This document shows positions 55,028 to 63,893 of a stretch of DNA of 64,000 bases, piece after piece. The notes beneath the pieces are model-generated. The model was not told where the DNA came from. It ran no database searches and saw only the letters and a program-made list of their open reading frames with translations. Position 1 is the stretch's first letter; each line of letters opens with the position of its first letter. Position numbers and translations under genes: made by a program. This stretch comes from Smithella sp. (GTDB taxonomy: Bacteria; Desulfobacterota; Syntrophia; Syntrophales; Smithellaceae), in the NCBI GenBank assembly GCA_012510495.1, contig JAAZHX010000266.1:1-64000 (forward strand). Reading direction: 5' to 3'.

Positions 55028-56725
55028 TCAGGCGAGAAATTTCGAAAGGAAAGATATCTCCGCGTCGTAGGTGCCGATGAGGATGAGTTCATCGTCCTTG
55101 CCGATTGCGTACGCGGGGTCCGGATTGATGATGGTTTCGCCCCGATGCTGAATCGCGACCACGGTGCAGCCGGTTTTTTCCCGGATGCCGGAAAGAGCCA
55201 GCGCCTTTCCGATCAGGGATGTCGGAGCAGGAAGGTGGAAGAAGTTCAGCCCCTCCGCCAGAAGCATCGTTTCCTCATTCATCAGAAAATTGTAGATGGC
55301 GTTGGCGCCCAGCGAAGCGTAAGACATGACGAAGTCCGCCCCTGCGCGGTGCAGCGTGGAGACATTACGCTCCTCGTTGGCGCGGCTCAGGATCTGCATG
55401 TCCGGGCGAAGGCTTCTTAAATATTTAGTGAGATAAATATTGGTGGCGTCGTCGTGCGAGGTGATAATTGCCGCCGGGGCTTTTTCAAACCAGGCCTTCT
55501 GCAGGGTGTGAATGTCCGCCGCGTCCCCGAAAACAAAATGTCCGTCCGCTTCGTTGCGTTTTTTGGTCCGTTCGATGATCAGGTACGGGATGTCCGCCTT
55601 TTGAAACCGCTCGGCAATGGCATGGCCGACGCGCCCTCCGCCGACAATGATCACCGGGTCGCCCGCCACCTTGCAGATCTGATAGAAGGAATACACCTCA
55701 TCGTAGGCCGTCAGGGCAGCTTCCGTGCCGGCGAACACCAGAACACTGGTGCGGTCGATGACCGTGTCCGGTCTGGGAATGATGAAATTACCCCGCTTCC
55801 AGATGCCCGCCACCGCCAGGCCGAAAGTTTCGCGGATGCCGCTTTCGGCCAGCGTCTTGCCGATCAGCGGCGTGCCGATGGCCGGCGCCTGCGCGATGAC
55901 CAGCTGTTCGTAGCGGCCGATAATGTTGGCTTTGCAGTCTCCCGCGATGGTCCAGGCGGCCAGCGACCCCCCCAGCAGATCGTAAAGCTGCAGGACGCGC
56001 GAACTTCCCGCCAATTGAAGGATATCCACGGAATGAGGAGACTCGGCCGTGGTGACAATCGGCAGATGCTCGAAATCCTCCCGCAGCGTGAGCGTGATAT
56101 TGGTGTTTATCTGGTCGCTGTTGGTGGCCACGACCAGCGCGGCGTTTTGCGCGCGCAGCCGAAAGTAGGTTTTGGGATCGTCGATATTACCGATAGCGAC
56201 ACGGATGTTTTTGTCGTATAGCTCAAGCGCCTGATGCAGTTCGCCAACGACCACGACGTAGTTTTTCTTATAGCTGTCCAGCCTTTCGATCAGATCGGCA
56301 GTCACCGGGTCATAATGCGTAATGATCACGTGATTACGGGTATCCGGCGGAAGCTCCCTGGGAGCGCGGCTCCGCGCCTGCGCTTCCATCCAGGGGGCGA
56401 AAAAAAACTTAATGAAGACAAAAGGAAGAAGAATCAAAAAGACAACCACACCGGACAGAAGCACCAGAACGGAAAAGGCCCGGCCGATGTCGCTGGAGAA
56501 CGTGATATCCCCGAACCCCAGTGTAGACATGACTACCATGGTCCAGTAAAAACCGGTAATCCAGGAATGCCGCTGTCCTTCCAGAGCCATGAGATAGTGA
56601 AAAACCATGCTGTAGACCGTGATCAGGACAAGGATGACCAGAAGGTACTTTGCCAGCAGGCCGATATTGGCTTTGACGATTTTGCTTCGGGAGATCGTGC
56701 TGATGATGGCCGACAAAAACTTCAT
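55028..56725 (-). CDS. RCK-domain potassium channel with two TrkA-type NAD-binding modules
   Basis: A 565-residue ion channel. Two transmembrane helices (about 25-45 and 80-105) flank a pore loop with the selectivity filter MSTLGFGDI. The first RCK/TrkA-N module (about 125-245) is followed by a TrkA-C segment. A second RCK module with a clear Rossmann loop VIIVGGGRVGHAIAERF (about 345-361) and a final TrkA-C (TSLIGKALALSGIREKTGCTVVAI) complete it. The first module lacks the GxGxxG loop (VIITHYDPVTADLIE). The filter GFGD rather than GYGD is a common variant. ATG at 56725 has GAAGG upstream; 21 extra residues of the longer frame are unconserved. Confidence 0.88.
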   Translation of the reverse strand: MKFLSAIISTISRSKIVKANIGLLAKYLLVILVLITVYSMVFHYLMALEGQRHSWITGFYWTMVVMSTLGFGDITFSSDIGRAFSVLVLLSGVVVFLILLPFVFIKFFFAPWMEAQARSRAPRELPPDTRNHVIITHYDPVTADLIERLDSYKKNYVVVVGELHQALELYDKNIRVAIGNIDDPKTYFRLRAQNAALVVATNSDQINTNITLTLREDFEHLPIVTTAESPHSVDILQLAGSSRVLQLYDLLGGSLAAWTIAGDCKANIIGRYEQLVIAQAPAIGTPLIGKTLAESGIRETFGLAVAGIWKRGNFIIPRPDTVIDRTSVLVFAGTEAALTAYDEVYSFYQICKVAGDPVIIVGGGRVGHAIAERFQKADIPYLIIERTKKRNEADGHFVFGDAADIHTLQKAWFEKAPAAIITSHDDATNIYLTKYLRSLRPDMQILSRANEERNVSTLHRAGADFVMSYASLGANAIYNFLMNEETMLLAEGLNFFHLPAPTSLIGKALALSGIREKTGCTVVAIQHRGETIINPDPAYAIGKDDELILIGTYDAEISFLSKFLA

Positions 56726-56994
56726 GAGAGACGCCTTCACATTCCTCGCTGTTGGCGGCAGTATATGAAGCGCCGCGTGGTCTGTCAATCAAAATCGAGC
56801 GCCCCATCCGCGGCCGGACCAGCCGGGAAATCGCCGCCGGCCGGGATGGACAGATCCTGGCGTTTTCAAAAGATTCGCCAAAGCCGCATGATTCTTTCTT
56901 TGATTTTATCCGGTTTTATAGTAAATCAGGGTGCCGGATGCGGAATAAAAGACGCGAAAATGGTCTCTGAAACAACAGACCGGGAGGAAGCGAA

Positions 56995-57636
56995 ATGGCA
57001 TTGAAAATTTTAGGCATCTCCGGCTCGCCGGTGAAAAAGGGCAACGTGGAAACATTTCTGACGCAGGCGATGGAAGGACTGCCCGCAAAGAATTTTCAGT
57101 TCGAAATCGTTCATCTTTCCGGTTTGAAGATCGGCGACTGCATCCATTGTAATTTCTGCCTGACCAAACAAACACCGGGCAAATATTGTTCGCTCAAAGA
57201 CGACGCCCAGCGGGTTTTTGAAAAGGCCGAAGCGGCGGATATCCTTGTGCTGGCCAGCCCCGTGTATTTCATGCGCTCGTCCGCGCGGATGGCCGCGCTG
57301 CTCGACCGGTTCCGCGTGTTTGTCTTCGGCAACCTGGCGGGCGGAAAAATGAAAAACAAGATCGGCGTGAGCATGGCCGTCGCCTGGCTGCGCCAGGGCG
57401 GCCTCGAGCTTGCGCACCTGTCTCACATCACCGCCTTCCTGACGCTGGAAATGATTCCGGCCAGCGTCCATCAAGGCGTCAGCCCTCTGGGCGCCTCCGC
57501 CCTCGCCAGCGCCGATGGTTCGGGAGGCTTTGATCCGAACATCCGGCGCGGCATCGAAAACGACGAAGCGGGACTGCAATCGGCGCGTCTGATTCTGCGG
57601 CGTGCGCTGGAACTGGCCCGCCTGGTGCGGAAATGA
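56995..57636 (+). CDS. NADPH-dependent FMN reductase / iron-sulfur flavoprotein-like
   Basis: A 213-residue flavodoxin-fold protein. FMN phosphate loop GISGSPVKKGNVETFL (about 7-22); a cysteine motif CIHCNFCLTKQTPGKYC (about 46-62), close to the compact cysteine motif of archaeal-type iron-sulfur flavoproteins; and the flavin loop SPVYFMRSSARMAALLDR. If the cluster is bound, the protein would shuttle electrons between ferredoxin-like partners and flavin-linked acceptors. GGAGGAAG lies before the ATG. It is upstream of the M23 peptidase, with no obvious link to it. Confidence 0.82.
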   Translation: MALKILGISGSPVKKGNVETFLTQAMEGLPAKNFQFEIVHLSGLKIGDCIHCNFCLTKQTPGKYCSLKDDAQRVFEKAEAADILVLASPVYFMRSSARMAALLDRFRVFVFGNLAGGKMKNKIGVSMAVAWLRQGGLELAHLSHITAFLTLEMIPASVHQGVSPLGASALASADGSGGFDPNIRRGIENDEAGLQSARLILRRALELARLVRK

Positions 57637-57701
57637 CGGAGGTTTGAAAAACATTGAATCCCGCGTTAACTGACGCGGACAAAGCTTTCTGGAGAATCGC
57701 C

Positions 57702-58634
57702 ATGGCCCGATACATTGCTTCGCCGTTTCCGCCGGCCAGCCCCAAACGCGGGGAAACGGCTTTCCTGCGCCGGTTATCCGCCGTGTTACTGATGGCGCTT
57801 ATCCTGACCGTGATGCCATTCGAATCCCGGCCGTCCGGTCCGGACGTGTCTTTTTCATCGGACACGCTGGTCCGCGGCGATCTGATCCTGCTCAGGGTCC
57901 GCGGTGAAGCATCCGATAACATTCAGGTCGTTTGGATGGAAAAGGAAATCCCTCTGGTCCACAACTCCAACGGCTGCCTGTGGCACGGATTTCTCGCCGC
58001 CGATTTGAACCAGAAGCCGGGAGTGTATCCGGTGGCCGTGCGTGTTCCATCCCGGGGGCTCGAAAGATATTTTAAACTCCGGGTCAACGACCGGGATTAT
58101 GGCGTGCGCAAAATCCGGCTGCCCCGGGCCAAGGTCGAACTGGACGAAGCATCCCTGCAGAGAGTGAAGAAAGAAGCGCAGACCGTGAATTCCCTGTGGG
58201 ATGCGGATTGCCGGCCTCCGGAATGGAAAGGGTCTTTCAGGATTCCGGTGGACAACAAAATTGTCGGGCCCTTCGGGCAGAAAAGCATCATCAACAAAAA
58301 GAAGCGGTCCCCGCACACGGGCGTGGACATCCGGGGAAAAACCGGCTCTTTGGTCCGGGCGGCCAATTCCGGCACCGTCGTTTTGGTTGCCGATCACTTC
58401 TTTACGGGCAAGTCCGTTTACATGGATCACGGCGGCTGTATATTCAACATGTATTTCCATCTGGATTCGATACAGGTTGAAGAAGGGGACTTCATCGAAA
58501 AGGGGCAGATCCTCGGGCGCGTCGGCGCCACCGGGCGGGCAACCGGCCCGCATCTGCACTGGGGCGTGCGGGTCAACGGGGCCAGGGTCAATCCGTTAAC
58601 GCTGATCGAATTGAGTCGGGAGTTGGACCCGTGA
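57702..58634 (+). CDS. M23-family (LytM) metallopeptidase
   Basis: A 310-residue exported or anchored protein. A hydrophobic segment lies at about 25-42 behind a basic stretch. A beta-rich domain follows (about 50-150), then the peptidase core with zinc ligands in HTGVDIRG (about 207) and GPHLHWGV (about 287), plus the conserved YFHLD. All ligands are present, so activity on peptidoglycan cross-links is expected. ATG at 57702 has GGAG 7 bases upstream; the longer frame would start with TTG at 57654 and is less likely. Confidence 0.88.
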   Translation: MARYIASPFPPASPKRGETAFLRRLSAVLLMALILTVMPFESRPSGPDVSFSSDTLVRGDLILLRVRGEASDNIQVVWMEKEIPLVHNSNGCLWHGFLAADLNQKPGVYPVAVRVPSRGLERYFKLRVNDRDYGVRKIRLPRAKVELDEASLQRVKKEAQTVNSLWDADCRPPEWKGSFRIPVDNKIVGPFGQKSIINKKKRSPHTGVDIRGKTGSLVRAANSGTVVLVADHFFTGKSVYMDHGGCIFNMYFHLDSIQVEEGDFIEKGQILGRVGATGRATGPHLHWGVRVNGARVNPLTLIELSRELDP

Positions 58635-58750
58635 CCTAACGGCTCCGGAAGCTTGCGCCCCGAAATGTTCCGCGGTGTTTGGCAGGATGATCCATCGCGG
58701 CGACCGGTGCCTGTGCGCTCGAACGCGAAAAATCAGTCTCAAATGGTGTG

Positions 58751-58778
58751 TTGACATCGTTTTTTGATTATATATAAT
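58751..58778 (+). promoter_or_regulatory. consensus sigma70 promoter of the universal stress protein gene
   Basis: TTGACA (58751-58756), 16-base spacer, TATAAT (58773-58778). Both hexamers are perfect. The leader is only about 16 bases, with GGAGG 5 bases before the ATG. The rest of 58635-58800 holds nothing I recognise. Confidence 0.92.
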
Positions 58779-58800
58779 TCTGACGGTTCAGGAGGCGCGT

Positions 58801-59211
58801 ATGCGAGATTTTCGAAATATTTTATACGCAATAGATCTGGATGCGGAGCGTTTTTCTTCCCTGATGCGCGCGCTGGAATTCGCCCGGCTTTTAGGAAGCC
58901 GGATGCACATCTTGTATGTCAACGACCCGCAGGCCGGCTACCGTCATCCGACGGATTATGAAGATGCCGTTGCTTTAAAGGTCAAAAAAGCCGCGCCCGA
59001 ATCCCTGCTGGAGGGTCTGAAAATCATTTATGCCGTTTCCAAAGGCAACCCTGTCCAGGAAGTCGTGCAGTACGCCCGGGATCATCGGATCGACCTGATC
59101 GTTGTCGGGCATGAACCCCGCGGCAAGCTGTATGCGGCGATGTTTGACAGCACGGATGTCCGCATCATTGACGAGGCCATACTGCCCGTTTTAGTCTTCC
59201 CGGAAATATAA
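58801..59211 (+). CDS. universal stress protein (UspA family)
   Basis: A 136-residue single-domain Usp. The first strand FRNILYAIDLD, the region AKLHIL-like SRMHILYVND, and the C-terminal strand-loop RIDLIVVGHEPRGKL...DEAILPVLVF follow the family. The nucleotide-binding GxxG...(S/T) loop is partly changed (GHEPRGKLYAAMFDST), so ATP binding is uncertain. It has the strongest promoter in the window. It precedes the DapB-like gene by 78 bases. Confidence 0.88.
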   Translation: MRDFRNILYAIDLDAERFSSLMRALEFARLLGSRMHILYVNDPQAGYRHPTDYEDAVALKVKKAAPESLLEGLKIIYAVSKGNPVQEVVQYARDHRIDLIVVGHEPRGKLYAAMFDSTDVRIIDEAILPVLVFPEI

Positions 59212-59289
59212 GTTCTTTCTGCAAAGAAGATCCTCTAAGCCAAAAGACCTGACCGCGCCCGGCGCCATGCGCGAAGGAGTATTTTGCCC

Positions 59290-60081
59290 ATGAAAATAAA
59301 TAAGGACGCGAATCCAAAAAATATCAAGATCGGCCTTTTCGGTTTCGGGAAAACCGGCCGCCTGGTGGCGGAAGAATTTTTTCAAGACGGCCTGTTCGAT
59401 CTGGAATGGGTGGTCCGAAAAACCAACAAAGACAATCACAAATACGCGACCCGGCTATTGGGACACGAAGTCGATGACGCAAGGATTTTTTCCGTGGATG
59501 AAGTGTCCCCCGATTTTTACGGGCGGTGCCCGGTGGACATCATCGTTGATTTTTCAAGCGCCGCCGCCCACAGGTATTACGCTCCCGCCGCTGACGCCGA
59601 CATTAAAATCATTTCCGCCATTTCGAAGTACAAAGCGGAAGACTTGGAGGATTTAAGGCGAATGGCTGAAAAAACAGCGGTGCTGTATTCGCCGAACATC
59701 ACCCTGGGCATCAATTTTCTGCTGGTGGCGTCTCAAATTCTTCAGAGTATCGCTCCGCACGCGGATATTGAAATCGTGGAAGAGCACTTTCGCAACAAGA
59801 AGGAGGAATCCGGCACCGCTTTAAAAATCGCGGAGATTCTGGGCCTCGAAAAGAAACAGCACGTCAACTCCATTCGCGTGGGAGGGATTGTGGGCAAGCA
59901 CGAAATCATTTTCGGCCTGCCTAATCAGACCATCCGCCTGGTGCATGAGAGCATCAGCCGGGCGGCGTTCGGCCAGGGCGCCATTTTTGCGGCCAAATGG
60001 CTGATCCATGCTCCGCCAGGGCTGCATTCCATGGAAAATATCATCGTGGACATGTTTAAGAAAAACATCCCTGTTTACTAG
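59290..60081 (+). CDS. DapB-like NAD(P)-dependent reductase/dehydrogenase
   Basis: A 263-residue two-domain protein. The N-terminal nucleotide-binding fold begins IKIGLFGFGKTGRLVAEEF, and DIIVDFSSAAAHRYYAP recalls DapB. The catalytic segment in DapB is E.HH..K.D.PSGTA; here it is EEHFRNKKEESGTAL, keeping the first His, one Lys and SGTA but replacing the second His with Phe. It may be a diverged 4-hydroxy-tetrahydrodipicolinate reductase, or a related enzyme such as a 2,4-diaminopentanoate-dehydrogenase type. ATG at 59290 is preferred; a TTG two codons earlier is possible. It lies 29 bases before the CoA-transferase gene. Confidence 0.75.
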   Translation: MKINKDANPKNIKIGLFGFGKTGRLVAEEFFQDGLFDLEWVVRKTNKDNHKYATRLLGHEVDDARIFSVDEVSPDFYGRCPVDIIVDFSSAAAHRYYAPAADADIKIISAISKYKAEDLEDLRRMAEKTAVLYSPNITLGINFLLVASQILQSIAPHADIEIVEEHFRNKKEESGTALKIAEILGLEKKQHVNSIRVGGIVGKHEIIFGLPNQTIRLVHESISRAAFGQGAIFAAKWLIHAPPGLHSMENIIVDMFKKNIPVY

Positions 60082-60110
60082 ATTTTGCAGAATTGATGGA
60101 GGGCGTCTTG

Positions 60111-62042
60111 ATGAAAGACTGCACAATGACGGGTTTCTTCGATTATCGCAGCAAGGTGATCGGCACGGATCAGGTGCTGGAAAAGCTGAAGCCCGGACAG
60201 AAGATCTTTTTATCCAGCGGCGTCGCGGCGCCGGGGAAAGTCCTGACGGCGCTGGCCCGGTCGGACGCGAAGAACCTGCGCGACTTGGAGATCATTCAGC
60301 TCATTACGCTGCGCAAATACCTGTCTCACCAGTGCTCCGACCAGTACCGGCTGAAAACGTTCAACGTCGGAGAAAGTATCAGCAAGGAAGTCGCCGAAGG
60401 CCGGGTCGATTTCATCCCCGCCAACCTGATGGAGCTGCCGTACATTTTTTTAAGCGGCGCGGTGGCGGTGGACGTCGCGATCATTCAGACGTCCGTGCCG
60501 GACGACAAGGGCTTCATGTCGTTGGGCGTCGCGGTGGACGTGGCCAATATCGTCATCAAGCAGGCTGCGCTGGTGATCGCCGAAATCAATCCAAACATGC
60601 CGGTGACGCTGGGCGAAACGACCATCCACATCAGCAGCATCGACTATGTCGTCGAAAGCGATCTGCCGTTGGTCGAGCGGATCAACCGACCGTATGACGA
60701 GATTACGGACCGCATCGGCTGGAATATCTCCAACCTGATCGACGACGGGGCGACCGTCGTGCTGCACGTGGGCAGACTGTTCAACGCCGTGGCCGATCAC
60801 CTGAAGCAAAAGCGCAACCTCGGCATCGTAACGCATGTGGTTTCCGACTGGGCGCTGGACCTGATTGAATCCGGCGCCATCTCACTGGACCGCAGCCGGT
60901 TCAACGGCGGACTGGTTACCGCCAGCTATTGCTACGGCAGCAAGGCGCTCTACCAGTACGTTCACCGCAACCCCATCTTTGAATTCTATCCGATCGCGAG
61001 GCTCAACAATCCTTTCGTGGTGCGCCGAATCAAAAGCCTTATCGGCATCATGAACGTGAAAAAGATCGACATCTCGGGCGAGTCGGTCATCTTCCATTCC
61101 GGCGACAACCTGCTGACCGGCTACGAAAGCAAACTGAACTTCGCCGTCGGCGCGACCATGACCCGAAGAGGCAAGGCGATCGTGGCGCTCAATTCCGTGG
61201 ATACGGAGGGAAACAGCAACATCGTCATCAAGTTTGACGGCCGGACCGACAACACCCACAGCACGCTCGGCGTCGTAAAATACATCGTCACCGAATACGG
61301 CGTGGCCAATCTTTTCGGAAAGTCTATTCGGGAAAGGGCGCTGGCCATGATCGACATCGCCCACCCCGACCATCGCGAAGAACTGCTCAAGCAGGCCAAA
61401 GCACTCAATTATGTTTATGCGGACCAGATTTATGTCGCCCGCCACGCGGCCAACTATCCGGCTCTGCTGGAAACGCGCAAATCCCTGAAGGACGGTTTGG
61501 AAATCAAGGTTCGTCCGATCAAGCCCTCCGATGAGGACAAGATGCGGCGGCTGTTCTACAACTTTTCCGATGAATCGAAATATTTCCGTTATTTTGCCCC
61601 GAAGCCGGTCATGCCTCACAAGGAAATGCAGACCTATATGAGCATTGATTATGAGAAGGTTCTGTCTGTAGTGGCCATCGCGGAAAAGGGGCGGAATGAG
61701 AGGATTATCGCCGAGGCCCGTTATGCGTATGACAAAAGCGCCGACGCGTATGAGATTGCGTTCATCGTCGATGAGGACTTCCAGGGAAAGGGCGTGGCCA
61801 CCTTTTTGTTCAGGTATCTGATCAAAATTGCGCGGGACCGCGGAATTCAATGGTTTATCGCCTATGTGCTGTCGCGCAATGACTCCATGCTGAAGGTCTT
61901 TGAAAAATCAAATTTGCCCATCGCGAGATCGTACGAGAACGATGCGCTGGTTTTACGTTTTGATCTGGCGCAGGCGGCTGCGGAACCGGAATGCGACCGT
62001 AAAGAAGCAGGCGCTGCGCCGCATAATTCATTCTTGCCATAG
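60111..62042 (+). CDS. acetyl-CoA hydrolase/transferase fused to a GNAT acetyltransferase domain
   Basis: A 643-residue two-part protein. Residues about 10-440 are an acetyl-CoA hydrolase/CoA-transferase of the 4-hydroxybutyrate CoA-transferase family, with an N domain (KIFLSSGVAAPGKVLTAL, IQTSVPDDKGFMSLGVAVD) and a C domain (AVGATMTRRGKAIVAL, EYGVANLFGKSIRERALAMI). Residues about 470-620 are a GNAT fold with the acetyl-CoA loop VDEDFQGKGVATFLFRY. Such fusions are known; the GNAT part may sense or respond to acyl-CoA by lysine acetylation. ATG at 60111 has GGAGG 8 bases upstream. Confidence 0.9.
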   Translation: MKDCTMTGFFDYRSKVIGTDQVLEKLKPGQKIFLSSGVAAPGKVLTALARSDAKNLRDLEIIQLITLRKYLSHQCSDQYRLKTFNVGESISKEVAEGRVDFIPANLMELPYIFLSGAVAVDVAIIQTSVPDDKGFMSLGVAVDVANIVIKQAALVIAEINPNMPVTLGETTIHISSIDYVVESDLPLVERINRPYDEITDRIGWNISNLIDDGATVVLHVGRLFNAVADHLKQKRNLGIVTHVVSDWALDLIESGAISLDRSRFNGGLVTASYCYGSKALYQYVHRNPIFEFYPIARLNNPFVVRRIKSLIGIMNVKKIDISGESVIFHSGDNLLTGYESKLNFAVGATMTRRGKAIVALNSVDTEGNSNIVIKFDGRTDNTHSTLGVVKYIVTEYGVANLFGKSIRERALAMIDIAHPDHREELLKQAKALNYVYADQIYVARHAANYPALLETRKSLKDGLEIKVRPIKPSDEDKMRRLFYNFSDESKYFRYFAPKPVMPHKEMQTYMSIDYEKVLSVVAIAEKGRNERIIAEARYAYDKSADAYEIAFIVDEDFQGKGVATFLFRYLIKIARDRGIQWFIAYVLSRNDSMLKVFEKSNLPIARSYENDALVLRFDLAQAAAEPECDRKEAGAAPHNSFLP

Positions 62043-62168
62043 CCACCGGATTGTGGAATACTTCGCCGCGAATCCGGCCGGTTCGTGAAGTATTACAGAC
62101 TTTTGGTTTTGCCGGGTTGTAAAAACAACATCAACGATATCAATCCTATCGAGGGAGGTAGCAGGATC

Positions 62169-63458
62169 ATGTCAAATGCAGTCATTGTCAGCGGTGTGCG
62201 CACAGCGGTTGGAGCCTTCGGCGGCTCTCTGAAAAACGTTCCCGCCAAAGATTTGGGAGCGCTGGTGATTCGTGAATCGTTAATCAAAGCCGGTTTCAAG
62301 CCGGCTTTGCCGGCTCATGCCAAAGAAGACGCGCCGGATACGGCCAAAAACGAGGGCCTTTGCCCGGTCGAACAGCAGTATTCCAGGTGGGACGCAAATC
62401 TCCGGGAAATCGCCGTGGACGAAGTGATCATGGGCAATGTCATCGGCGCGGGCCAGGGGCAGAACGTCGGACGCCAGGCCATGATCCGCGCCGGCCTTCC
62501 CAAGGAAACGACCGCCATCACCGTCAACAAGGTATGCGCCTCCGGCATGAAAGCCATTGCGCTCGCCGCCGCCAGCATCAAGGCCGGCGACAACGAAGTG
62601 GTGATTGCGGGCGGCATGGAAAACATGAGCGACGTACCCATCGGTCTGCCCAAGGCCCGCTGGGGGCACCGCATGGACATGCCGTTCGGCAAAACCGTCG
62701 ATCTGATGGTGTTTGACGCCCTTTATGAGATCTTCTACGGCTATCACATGGGCGTCACCGCGGAAAACATCGCCGCCCGCTACAACATTTCCCGCGAGGA
62801 GCAGGACAAATTGAGCCTGGAAAGCCATACCCGCGCGCGTAATGCGATCAAAGGCGGCCTTTTGAAGGATGAAATTGTTCCCGTGACGATTCCCCAGAAG
62901 AAGGGCAACCCCATCGTATTCGATACCGATGAGCGTCCTATGGAAACCAGCATGGAGAAGCTGGCCAAGCTGGGCACGGCCTTCAAGAAAGACGGTACGG
63001 TGACGGCCGGCAACGCCTCCGGCATCAACGACGCCGCGGTTGCGCTGCTGATCATGAGCGAGGACAAAGCCAAAGCGCTGGGGTTGAAACCCCTGGCCCG
63101 CATCAAGGGCTACGCGTCGGGCGGCGTCGATCCGGCCTACATGGGACTGGGGCCGGTTCCGGCCGTGCGCAAACTGCTGCGCATCACCGGCACGTCGGTC
63201 AAGGATTACGGCTTGTTTGAACTCAACGAAGCGTTTGCCTCCCAGGCCATTTCCTGCCTGCGCGAGCTGGACATTCCCTGGGACATCACCAACGTCAACG
63301 GTTCGGCCATTTCCATCGGCCATCCGGTCGGCTGCTCGGGAGCGCGCATCGTGCTGGCGCTGGCCAATGAAATGAAGCGCCGCAACGTGGGGCTGGGGCT
63401 GGCTTCCCTGTGCATCGGCGGCGGACAGGGCATGGCGATTGCAATCGAAGCAGTTTAA
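62169..63458 (+). CDS. acetyl-CoA C-acetyltransferase (thiolase), with insertion
   Basis: A 429-residue thiolase that condenses or cleaves acyl-CoA chains. The catalytic Cys is in VNKVCASGMKAIALAA (about 123), the active-site motif NEAFASQA and the second Cys in GHPVGCSGARI near the end. Typical thiolases have about 395 residues; the extra length is a 30-35 residue insert (about 37-72, FKPALPAHAKEDAP...YSRWDANLRE) between the first helix and DEVIMGNVIG. ATG at 62169 follows GGGAGG. It lies in line with the CoA-transferase genes, fitting acetoacetyl-CoA or butyrate metabolism. Confidence 0.93.
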   Translation: MSNAVIVSGVRTAVGAFGGSLKNVPAKDLGALVIRESLIKAGFKPALPAHAKEDAPDTAKNEGLCPVEQQYSRWDANLREIAVDEVIMGNVIGAGQGQNVGRQAMIRAGLPKETTAITVNKVCASGMKAIALAAASIKAGDNEVVIAGGMENMSDVPIGLPKARWGHRMDMPFGKTVDLMVFDALYEIFYGYHMGVTAENIAARYNISREEQDKLSLESHTRARNAIKGGLLKDEIVPVTIPQKKGNPIVFDTDERPMETSMEKLAKLGTAFKKDGTVTAGNASGINDAAVALLIMSEDKAKALGLKPLARIKGYASGGVDPAYMGLGPVPAVRKLLRITGTSVKDYGLFELNEAFASQAISCLRELDIPWDITNVNGSAISIGHPVGCSGARIVLALANEMKRRNVGLGLASLCIGGGQGMAIAIEAV

Positions 63459-63474
63459 CAAATATTTTATATCG

Positions 63475-63508
63475 TAGGGAACGGCTCCAAACTGTTCCCT
63501 ATATTTTT
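63475..63508 (+). terminator. intrinsic terminator after the thiolase gene
   Basis: Stem tagggaac (63475-63482) with gttcccta (63494-63501), 11-base loop, followed by an A/T-rich tract (tattttta). Termination is probably partial. Confidence 0.65.
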
Positions 63509-63520
63509 ATGGAGTTGTTC

Positions 63521-63817
63521 ATGCCTCATCAAACCGTCAACGGCATCAATATCTATTACGAAGAACAGGGAACGGGTGAGCCGCTGCTGCTTCTCAACGG
63601 CCTGGCTTTCCCGATGGACTTGTGGTTTGCGCAGATCGAGGCGTTGTCCAAAGAATTCCGTGTAATTGCGCCGGACAACCGGGGCATCGGCCGAAGCGAC
63701 AAGCCGGACGATGTGTATTCCATGGAGTTGATGGCCTCTGATACCGTGGGGCTGCTCCGGCTGGAAAAACCGGACCGGCTTTCAAAAGATATAAGAGAAT
63801 TTTTAAAAGGGAATTAG
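63521..63817 (+). pseudogene. alpha/beta-hydrolase with internal deletion
   Basis: 98 codons. The first 80 residues are a normal alpha/beta-hydrolase start: VNGINIYYEEQGTGEPLLLL, NGLAFPMDLW, VIAPDNRGIGRSDKPDD. Then the sequence jumps from SMELMASDTVGLL to KPDRLSKDIREFL, which looks like the end of such a protein. The nucleophile elbow and the catalytic Asp/His are lost, so about 150 residues seem deleted in frame. Ribosome site GGAG is 6 bases before the ATG. It is probably non-functional, although the short peptide may still be made. Confidence 0.7.
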
Positions 63818-63893
63818 ACCTTCAGTCTTTTTCTGTATCCTTGCCGGCCGGAAGGATGTTGGGGTCACAGCAACCCATAAAACATGAGTGTCA

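Noticed and set aside
62280-63461. 393-codon minus-strand frame over the thiolase
   Set aside because: Antisense shadow of a conserved thiolase with catalytic residues in order.
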